DNA of 10,655 nucleotides from an uncultured Acetatifactor sp. (GTDB lineage Bacteria; Bacillota; Clostridia; Lachnospirales; Lachnospiraceae), in NCBI GenBank assembly GCA_910585805.1, contig CAJUFB010000123.1, positions 1 through 10,655 of the forward strand, written 5' to 3'. A program made the position numbers and the translations under genes. Below are positions 5,504 through 10,655 of the stretch, piece by piece. The stretch's first letter is position 1. Each line of letters opens with the position of its first letter. The notes under the pieces were generated by a model that was given only the letters and a program-made list of their open reading frames with translations, did no database searches and was not told where the DNA came from.

Positions 5504-6871
5504 TTAAGGGCGTCCGTCAAAGCCTGCAAAGTCCATCTCCCTGGTCAGTCCTTCTTTCGCCAGCATCGTTTTAAGAACCTGGGCATCGGTAGTCACGTCA
5601 AATACGCTGTCCTGGAACAGGTTGTTTAAAAGCTCCCGGAAAGCCTGATTGATGGTATCCAGGGTGTTTTCAATTTCTGCTTTCGCTTTGATGATGTCAG
5701 GCCCCGGGGCGCTGACCTTGTCAAAACGCTCATAGGATTCCACCAGTTTCAGGGTGGTGGGAAGGTAGTAGCTCATCAGCTTGTGCATACGGTCCATCTG
5801 CTCCGGATGCTGTTTGACACTTTCGAATATGTCTCGCAGAAGATTCTCCAGGCAGAACAGTTTGGCGGAGATGACCTCCCCGGGAATCCTGTCGTTTAAG
5901 TCCCGCAGTTTGCGGATATATTCCATTCCTTCGTCTATCATGGAATGAAACTCTGATTCCTGGGCACTGGATACTTCCGGCGCGGGCTGCTCTGTTACGG
6001 GCTGCTCGGCTTTTTTGTCCTCAAGAGCCTTTCTGGAATCCAGTTCTCTGAGGCGGCGGTTATTCTCTGCTTCCAGATATTGCCTGTAGACCACATCATT
6101 GAGCATGAAGCAGGTCTTCTGCTCATCAAGATGCCCTTCCGGGAAGATACCCAGTTCCAGCATCTTCTGAAGATCCCTGACGACATAGCCCCTGCTTTTT
6201 CCGGTACCCTTTGCCAGATGTTCGATCTGACCGTATACCCTGTAGTCGCATAGCTGGAGATAACGCTCTGCGCGTTTCAGGCGCTTTTTCTGTCCCACAC
6301 CGAGACGGACCATGCTGTAGAAACCGAAAAGGAACACCAGGTTCACGATCCATCCGGCGAATGTGGTGTCTCCGGCCAGCAGGGCGAAGAAGTGGAACAG
6401 GGTTACCAGGCTGGTGATGCCCAGGCCGATGCCGCCGAATACCTGGTACAGCACATTGGATACATTGCCGACCTTCCGCATTTTAATAGAAGGAAGATTT
6501 CTGCGGCGGGACTGCTCCTGCTGCCTTTGCTGCAGTGCCTGCCATTCCTGCTGCTTTTTCAATTCCCGCTCCCGGGCGCGCTGCTGCCAGACCGGCATAC
6601 TGTTCTGCGCCTGCTGACTCTGAGCTTGTTGACGCTGCGCCTGCTGCTGGCTGTTAAAGGATGCATTTGAAGGCTCGCCGGGCTTGTTCTGGCGGTTTTG
6701 CGGGTTTCCGTTATTGATAAAGGACACATGCTTTCCGACTTCATTTACGGCATCTGTCACTGTCTGGGACACCAGATCATTGAGATTCTTAAAATCTCCG
6801 CTTTGCAGAGCTTCTGCAAGGGCGCTTTTCATCTGCTCCCCGGCAGCGCTCCAGTTCCGACTGTCACTCAT
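5504..6871 (-). CDS. xpaC: XpaC-family membrane protein (5-bromo-4-chloroindolyl phosphate hydrolysis family)
   Basis: A 455-residue membrane protein. The region from about residue 310 to 445 matches the XpaC family (PF10112), with the signatures YYLPTTLKLVESYERF, IENTLDTINQAFRELLNNLF and VLKTMLAKEGL. Despite the family name its molecular role is unclear. Residues 1-50 are helical. Residues about 70-125 are very Gln/Arg-rich (QQQAQRQQAQSQQAQ) and probably disordered or coiled. Two transmembrane helices lie at about 141-167 and 171-190. They are followed by a basic segment and a stretch (about 201-265, with LAKGTGKSRGYVVRDLQKML then a strand-rich part) that looks like a winged helix. The start is ATG 6871 with AGAGG 9 bp upstream; the TTG at 6880 directly abuts that site and is rejected. 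The gene is first in the operon with telA and is preceded by a repeat-filled leader. Confidence 0.88.
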   Translation of the reverse strand: MSDSRNWSAAGEQMKSALAEALQSGDFKNLNDLVSQTVTDAVNEVGKHVSFINNGNPQNRQNKPGEPSNASFNSQQQAQRQQAQSQQAQNSMPVWQQRARERELKKQQEWQALQQRQQEQSRRRNLPSIKMRKVGNVSNVLYQVFGGIGLGITSLVTLFHFFALLAGDTTFAGWIVNLVFLFGFYSMVRLGVGQKKRLKRAERYLQLCDYRVYGQIEHLAKGTGKSRGYVVRDLQKMLELGIFPEGHLDEQKTCFMLNDVVYRQYLEAENNRRLRELDSRKALEDKKAEQPVTEQPAPEVSSAQESEFHSMIDEGMEYIRKLRDLNDRIPGEVISAKLFCLENLLRDIFESVKQHPEQMDRMHKLMSYYLPTTLKLVESYERFDKVSAPGPDIIKAKAEIENTLDTINQAFRELLNNLFQDSVFDVTTDAQVLKTMLAKEGLTREMDFAGFDGRP

Positions 6872-6905
6872 TTCTTTCAACCTCTTTTAGCTTTAGATGT
6901 CAATT

Positions 6906-7104
6906 TAAGATCTGTTACAGAAAACGTTATGCGAACCCTGCAACCTAAGATCTGCTGCAGGAACCGTTATGCGAACCCTGTAACCTAAGATCTGCTGCAG
7001 GAACCGTTAGCGAACCCTGTAACCTAAGATCTGCTGCAGGAACCGTTATGCGAACCCTGCAACCTGAATTCTGTTGCAGGAACCGCTGCGCGAACCCTGC
7101 AACC
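6906..7104 (-). repeat. Five tandem 40-bp repeats in the predicted xpaC leader
   Basis: Units at 6906-6945, 6946-6985, 6986-7024 (39 bp, one base lost), 7025-7064 and 7065-7104, with a decayed sixth beginning at 7105 (TAAGATCT retained). Each unit contains AGATCT (AATTCT in the last), a TGCAGG/CCTGCA-type inverted repeat about 15 bases apart, and GCGAACCCTG. Units 2-4 are nearly identical; units 1 and 5 are more diverged. There are no unique spacers, so this is not a CRISPR array. The block ends 35 bp before the xpaC start codon and begins just after the predicted transcription start. Confidence 0.92.
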
Positions 7105-7112
7105 TAAGATCT

Positions 7113-7141
7113 ATTATGGCACATTGGCTTCGGTTCCGCAA
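7113..7141 (-). promoter_or_regulatory. Predicted promoter of the xpaC-telA operon
   Basis: On the - strand, TTGCGG (7141-7136) and CATAAT (7118-7113) are separated by 17 bp, with a TG dinucleotide one base before the -10 (extended -10). The -35 is weak (3 of 6). Transcription would begin near 7106, so the tandem repeats at 7104-6906 would lie in a leader of about 235 nt. The promoter is only about 28 bp beyond the stop codon of the upstream gene, and no terminator is visible there, so read-through is possible. Confidence 0.55.
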
Positions 7142-7168
7142 CAATTTCTTCGAATCTAAAGAGAAAAT

Positions 7169-9064
7169 TCAGAAAATGGATATTTCATATATATAAATGG
7201 CATAATAGCTTCCGTCAGTCTCGAAAGGTGTCTCGTTCAACAGCGTAAGCCCCTGTTCTTCCGCATTAGAAATATATGCGGCAGAGAGAAGGTATCTTCC
7301 GCCCATGTCATAAAGTGCCTTCGCGTTGAGGTGATAGTCCTGAAAATAAAATTGGTGTTTTTCAATGGTGTAATATCCCGGACATTCCGAACTGAAGAGA
7401 TAGCATCTGTTGCCCCATCCGTCGTAATACTGCCTCAGGTATTCGCTTTTCTCCAGCTCCGGTGAAATTACTTCACGAAACTGCATTTTATAATCCAGTG
7501 AATAATTATTCGAATATTCGTCCAGACAATAAAAGCCATGGTACAGTGCCGCTGCAGGGTCGATGCCAAGGCTGACTACACGATATTCGTCAACGCCTTT
7601 TCCGGTATAAGCGTTCAGAAAATCCCGTACCTGCTCCATGACGCCGATAGCGTAGTAGTCACGGTAACTGAGCATTTCATAGCCCGGGTTTTTCAGTTTC
7701 TGCAGATTCAGTTTAAATTCACCGGAGTATAAGGACCAGAGCGCTGTCATGCCGAAGGCTGCAGTCACCAGCAGCAGGAAAAATACATATCGCAAACGGG
7801 TCTGGCAGAGCTTGTAGAGGATGGACAGCCCGCATGCCGCTGCCAGATACCACAGGCAGGGGGACAGCCAGAGCAGCCGGTTCAACTGGAACGCGCCCAG
7901 AAAAGACAGATGGGAGCGCAGGCTTATGCCGGAGGCGGAATTCCAGAGAGCGGACAGCAGAGCGAAGAAAACATTCCATCCCAGGCAGACGCCGATTGTA
8001 ATTAACAGCGGCTTTATCCGCTGCCGCTGAGCCAGTGCGGAATCCGTAATGTCGTGACCGGGGTGAAATATGCGGATAAGGCCCGGTATGACAGCGATAC
8101 ATATGCAGGCCAGAAGCAGGAGATGGTAGCCTTCTCCATGCTGTACTCCGTTAAACAGGCCGGTGATAAATCCCTGAATAAAGGGTTGGGCTCCCAGCGC
8201 ATATTCTGATTTATGGGTGATAAATTTTCCGCCGATTCCCAGCAGTTCCCGGAGAAGCAACTGGTTTTCCGCCAGATATACGGCGAGAAGGAGAAGCCAT
8301 GCGGTTGTCAGGCGCAAAATACCCTGCTGTTTTCCTTTTTCTGCCCGACACAGGATACTCTGCCGTTTTCCTTTTTCTGCCCGACACAGGATACTCTGCC
8401 GATTTCCTTTTCCTGCCGGACACAGGATGCCCTGCCCGTCCCTTTTCCCTGTCAGGTACCCGGAAAGCAGATTCAGGAGAATCCAGGCCATACCCATCCC
8501 CAGAACCCCGAACCCGACCAGTACAAGAGAAGAGCACAGGGCATAAAGAACGAAATAAAAGCAGGATACAAACAGGTGCCTTCCCTTTCTCATCTGAAGG
8601 GCGGCCCAGAACAGCATGGGGATTCCGAATTCCGCCAGGCCGTACACTGCCAGAAAAGGGATGCAGCTGTAGAGAAAGGCTGTCAGTGCGGCAATCCATT
8701 TTTCTCCGCTGGATTCCCTGACAAGCAGATACATTCCGGCATACCCGCACAATTTCCCGAGCAGGCCCATCAAAAAGAGAGCGCCGCAGTTATTTCCCGT
8801 CAAAAACAGAAGCACTGCCAAAGGCGCGGGAACGGTCAGGGCAGTTCTGGAGGCGCCGTTCATAAATTCGGCGATGCTGTTGCCCTGAAACAGATGCTTT
8901 GCCTGCAGGATGTAGGCAATCATCTCTCCATCCAGCTGGTCCAGGTAGATGTAAACCGCATCTTCGCCAAGAAGAAAGCAGGGCAGCATGGTAAGCAGGA
9001 CGCCTGCCAGTCCAAGGACCAACCAGAGATTTATCGCTGTAGGCATACGGTGGTTCCGATCCAT
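7169..9064 (-). CDS. DUF6044/YkoS-like polytopic membrane protein
   Basis: A 631-residue integral membrane protein with about ten or more hydrophobic helices and a C-terminal soluble domain of roughly 170 residues. The C-terminal part has NPGYEMLSYRDYYA, YRVVSLGIDPAAALYHGFYC, LDEYSNNYSLDYKMQF and YDGWGNRCYLFSSE, which I recognise as the DUF6044 pattern (B. subtilis YkoS-like). The first outside loop (YLDQLDGEMIAYIL) is acidic and the overall layout recalls GT-C glycosyltransferases; a polyprenyl-sugar transfer role is only a guess. Residues about 212-247, in a Lys/Arg-rich loop likely facing the cytoplasm, consist of three 12-residue repeats. I chose ATG 9064 because AAAGGA lies 10 bp upstream; an ORF extension to 9166 runs through the predicted leader with an unconvincing basic sequence. 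It has its own promoter (9196-9168) and may be a single-gene unit. Confidence 0.8.
   Translation of the reverse strand: MDRNHRMPTAINLWLVLGLAGVLLTMLPCFLLGEDAVYIYLDQLDGEMIAYILQAKHLFQGNSIAEFMNGASRTALTVPAPLAVLLFLTGNNCGALFLMGLLGKLCGYAGMYLLVRESSGEKWIAALTAFLYSCIPFLAVYGLAEFGIPMLFWAALQMRKGRHLFVSCFYFVLYALCSSLVLVGFGVLGMGMAWILLNLLSGYLTGKRDGQGILCPAGKGNRQSILCRAEKGKRQSILCRAEKGKQQGILRLTTAWLLLLAVYLAENQLLLRELLGIGGKFITHKSEYALGAQPFIQGFITGLFNGVQHGEGYHLLLLACICIAVIPGLIRIFHPGHDITDSALAQRQRIKPLLITIGVCLGWNVFFALLSALWNSASGISLRSHLSFLGAFQLNRLLWLSPCLWYLAAACGLSILYKLCQTRLRYVFFLLLVTAAFGMTALWSLYSGEFKLNLQKLKNPGYEMLSYRDYYAIGVMEQVRDFLNAYTGKGVDEYRVVSLGIDPAAALYHGFYCLDEYSNNYSLDYKMQFREVISPELEKSEYLRQYYDGWGNRCYLFSSECPGYYTIEKHQFYFQDYHLNAKALYDMGGRYLLSAAYISNAEEQGLTLLNETPFETDGSYYAIYIYEISIF
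8324..8431 (-). repeat. Three in-frame 36-bp tandem repeats in the DUF6044-like gene
   Basis: Units at 8324-8359, 8360-8395 and 8396-8431 with a partial fourth after 8431. The first two differ at a single base (T/C near the start); the third is more diverged. Each encodes the 12-residue motif (S/G)ILC(R/P)A(E/G)KGKRQ or a close variant. Because 36 is a multiple of three, gain or loss of units keeps the reading frame. The near-identity points to recent slippage or unequal recombination. Confidence 0.95.
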
Positions 9065-9167
9065 TTTTATTTCGTCCTTTCTATCATGGAGACAGCATGT
9101 TTTCCGATGGCAGGTACGGAAGCGCCAGAATGTTCGCTCCGTGCGGTTTTGAGATACTTTTTTCACT

Positions 9168-9196
9168 ATTTTATCATGATTACGGTGCAGAGTCCA
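9168..9196 (-). promoter_or_regulatory. Predicted promoter of the DUF6044-like gene
   Basis: On the - strand, TGGACT (9196-9191) and TAAAAT (9173-9168) are separated by 17 bp. TGA directly precedes TAAAAT, giving an extended -10. Transcription would start near 9160, about 95 nt before the ATG at 9064. Confidence 0.6.
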
Positions 9197-9532
9197 CTTA
9201 AATGAGAAACATTTCCGTTTTTCTGTCTTTACTTGCCTTGGAAAGGTATGATATCATGAGATTATTACATTCAGAAAGAACCTGTCCATAAAGCGGCGGT
9301 TCCCGCCTGGGCTTGCAATGCTGAAGCGCAGGGCCGTGCCGAAGCTTCGGACTGCCATCATGAAGGAATTGGCGGCCGCGGTATCCGTTCCCGTATATTC
9401 CGTGGTCACGGAATACATGGAAAATCCTGTTTCAGGAGATGCCGTTGCACAGAGCGGGCATTTTTGAAAAGAAGTCAGATGATACTGGTATGCGCAGATA
9501 ATCTTAACGGAGATGTGAGAGGAGGAGCTGCC
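9197..9532. other. Divergent intergenic region rich in palindromes, no supported gene
   Basis: About 335 bp between the promoter of the DUF6044-like gene and cas6. It holds several perfect short palindromes: ATGATATCAT (9248-9257), CCGAAGCTTCGG (9339-9350), and TATTCCGTG/CACGGAATA with a 2-base centre (9396-9415), plus a GC-rich GGCGG/CCGCC hairpin near 9294-9306. Between about 9254 and 9468 both strands stay open with coding-like codon use, but neither frame has a convincing start with a ribosome binding site and I do not recognise the products. No clear promoter for cas6 was found; TATGAT at 9247-9252 lacks a fitting -35. It may be a gene remnant or a structured RNA. Confidence 0.45.
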
Positions 9533-10441
9533 ATGGAAGATTTGCTGCAGATTCGATATAGCAGGCTTTGTTTCACGCTGGAATTTCCGGAAGAAACCCA
9601 TTTGCCGGTGCATAAGGTCTCGATGCTCAGGGGCGGCATAGGAGAAATGCTTCTTCAGGGAAACTGTATCGGTAACCGGGACTGTGAAAAATGCAGTTTC
9701 GCGGAGGAGTGTGTGGTTCAGCAGATCTATTACCATAAACTGAAGATAGTGCCGGATTATGTACAGAAGAAGGAAAGTCTGGGATATGTATATGAATGCG
9801 GAGATACAAGGACGAATTATCATAAGGGAGACACGCTGAGATTCCGGATGACCTTGTTCGGGAATGTCATTGTTCATTTTCCTGCTGTTTTGCAGGCTGT
9901 TTACTGGCTTGGAATGCATGGCGTGGGAAAGGAGAAGGCACGTTTCCGGCTGATTGAGATCGAAAATCAGCATGGAGACAAGGTTCTGAATCGGGATGAG
10001 GTATGCCTTGCTTATCTGAGACCGGAGATGATAGGGGAGTATGCGGCGGAGCGGATGAACCGGGGGAGACAGGTTGTGAAAATGCGTTTTGTTTCGCCTT
10101 TGACATTGAAGCATGAGGGACGGTTTTTGAAGGAATTTCAGGAGCAGGCTCTGGTGTATTCCATATACAGGCGGATTTATCTGCTGAACTGCATGGAGGG
10201 GAACGTGATGGAGCGGAAGTGCCCGTTCCAAGGGGCGTTTGAGATTACGGATCAGAGGGTGAGGCCGGTGAAGATTCCGCGGTATTCCGGCACCCATGAC
10301 AGGGTCATCTGTCTGGAGGGGATAGAGGGGGAGATGGAGATCAGAGCGGAGGAGACATTTGTTCCGCTTTTGTATGCGGGGGAGCTGACACATATCGGGA
10401 AGAATACCAGTATGGGGTTTGGGCAGTATGTTGTCGGGTGA
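9533..10441 (+). CDS. cas6: CRISPR-associated endoribonuclease Cas6 (PF10040-type RAMP)
   Basis: A 302-residue RAMP-superfamily protein expected to cut CRISPR precursor RNA in the repeat to yield crRNAs. The C-terminus carries the family's glycine-rich signature: GELTHIGKNTSMGFGQY (residues about 283-299). Upstream is a central block with LRFRMTLFGNVI and MRFVSPLTLKHEGRF typical of the two ferredoxin-like halves. The N-terminus has LRGGIGEMLL followed by four cysteines spaced C-x5-C-x2-C-x5-C (Cys45, 51, 54, 60), a pattern known in this Cas6 branch and suited to binding a metal. The start is ATG 9533, with GGAGG 7 bp upstream; a longer frame from TTG 9464 lacks a binding site. No other cas gene is in the window; in Bacillota this Cas6 type commonly serves type III or type I-B loci. 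The catalytic residues cannot be assigned from sequence alone. Confidence 0.88.
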   Translation: MEDLLQIRYSRLCFTLEFPEETHLPVHKVSMLRGGIGEMLLQGNCIGNRDCEKCSFAEECVVQQIYYHKLKIVPDYVQKKESLGYVYECGDTRTNYHKGDTLRFRMTLFGNVIVHFPAVLQAVYWLGMHGVGKEKARFRLIEIENQHGDKVLNRDEVCLAYLRPEMIGEYAAERMNRGRQVVKMRFVSPLTLKHEGRFLKEFQEQALVYSIYRRIYLLNCMEGNVMERKCPFQGAFEITDQRVRPVKIPRYSGTHDRVICLEGIEGEMEIRAEETFVPLLYAGELTHIGKNTSMGFGQYVVG

Positions 10442-10509
10442 GGAGAATGGAATTGTATCATTGGGGTAGTTGGATTTTGGAGGATTTTGGAGAAAAGATA
10501 AAAATGATA

Positions 10510-10538
10510 TTGAAAAAGGAGGGGGATTTTGGTATAAT
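10510..10538 (+). promoter_or_regulatory. Strong extended -10 promoter downstream of cas6
   Basis: TTGAAA (10510-10515) and a consensus TATAAT (10533-10538) are separated by 17 bp, and TGG precedes the -10 to give the extended TGN motif. Transcription should begin near 10545 and run off the window to the right. It lies 69 bp after the cas6 stop, so cas6 is not the gene it serves. Likely targets are further cas genes or a CRISPR array, with the DNA downstream acting as leader. Confidence 0.75.
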
Positions 10539-10568
10539 GAATTCGTTAAATATGAACAAACTGTGAAC

Positions 10569-10635
10569 AGCCCATTTTTAGGTCGGAAAATGCTTATTGA
10601 CAGAATATTCTGTGAATTACACGTAAAAATGGGCT
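10569..10635. repeat. 12-bp inverted repeat enclosing a second palindrome
   Basis: AGCCCATTTTTA (10569-10580) and TAAAAATGGGCT (10624-10635) are perfect reverse complements with 43 bp between them. Inside that loop lies the perfect 14-bp palindrome ACAGAATATTCTGT (10600-10613), which extends by ATT/AAT after one mismatch on each side. Placed 25 nt after the predicted transcription start, it would form a cruciform-like or nested stem-loop leader RNA. Its function is unknown. Confidence 0.8.
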
Positions 10636-10655
10636 CTGGAAGCCGCTGTTTATGC

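Noticed and set aside
6906..7112. Possible CRISPR array
   Set aside because: The 40-bp units are directly adjacent with no variable spacers, and they vary internally; this is a tandem repeat.
9254..10393. Long open frame of 379 codons on the - strand
   Set aside because: It lies antisense to cas6, which has a clear ribosome binding site and family motifs; the antisense product is low-complexity His/Leu/Pro-rich. Only its last part, outside cas6, is discussed as an unassigned segment.
10447..10566. 39-codon open frame directly after cas6 (starts MELYHWGSWILEDFGEK)
   Set aside because: AGGAG is only one base from the ATG, the frame runs through the consensus promoter at 10510-10538, and no family is recognised.
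10590..10655. Frame open to the window edge starting MLIDRIFCELHV
   Set aside because: The ribosome binding site is weak (CGGAAAA), the frame lies inside the nested palindromes, and only 22 codons are visible; it cannot be supported or excluded.

Overview
The window looks like a chromosomal segment of a Lachnospiraceae-type clostridium (Bacillota). This rests on gene content and style: strong AGGAGG ribosome binding sites, tandem feoA-feoA-feoB with a small FeoB-associated Cys-rich protein, an xpaC-telA pair, a DUF6044-like membrane protein, tRNA genes without an encoded CCA end, and moderate GC with AT-rich intergenic DNA. The genus cannot be set from the sequence alone.

Layout. 1-182: the 3' part of tRNA-Glu(TTC), then tRNA-Cys(GCA) and a terminator. 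183-498: AT-rich DNA with no supported gene. 499-4058: a ferrous-iron uptake operon on the + strand (feoA, feoA, feoB and a 57-residue FeoB-associated membrane protein). It has a good promoter, two TTAG-N6-CTAA palindromes that look like DtxR/MntR-type operators, and a terminator shared with the convergent operon. 4100-7141: an operon on the - strand made of an XpaC-family membrane protein followed by a TelA-family protein. Its predicted leader holds five tandem 40-bp repeats. 7064-9196: a DUF6044-like polytopic membrane protein on the - strand with an in-frame 36-bp tandem repeat, driven from an extended -10 promoter. 9197-9532: a divergent intergenic region rich in short palindromes. 9533-10441: a Cas6-family crRNA-processing endoribonuclease on the + strand, so the left edge of a CRISPR-Cas locus appears to begin here. 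10442-10655: a strong promoter followed by a 12-bp inverted repeat enclosing a second palindrome; whatever it drives lies beyond the window.

Functionally, FeoB is the Fe(II) permease, the two FeoA proteins are its small SH3-like partners, and the Cys-rich protein is the usual small companion. XpaC and TelA form a conserved but poorly understood envelope/stress pair. The most unusual signals are non-coding. A roughly 105-bp imperfect palindrome occurs once inside the feo operon and once inside the xpaC-telA operon, in the same orientation relative to transcription and just upstream of the last gene in each. The 40-bp tandem hairpin repeats fill the predicted xpaC leader. A structured promoter region follows cas6. 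No complete CRISPR array, transposase or integrase is present in the window.
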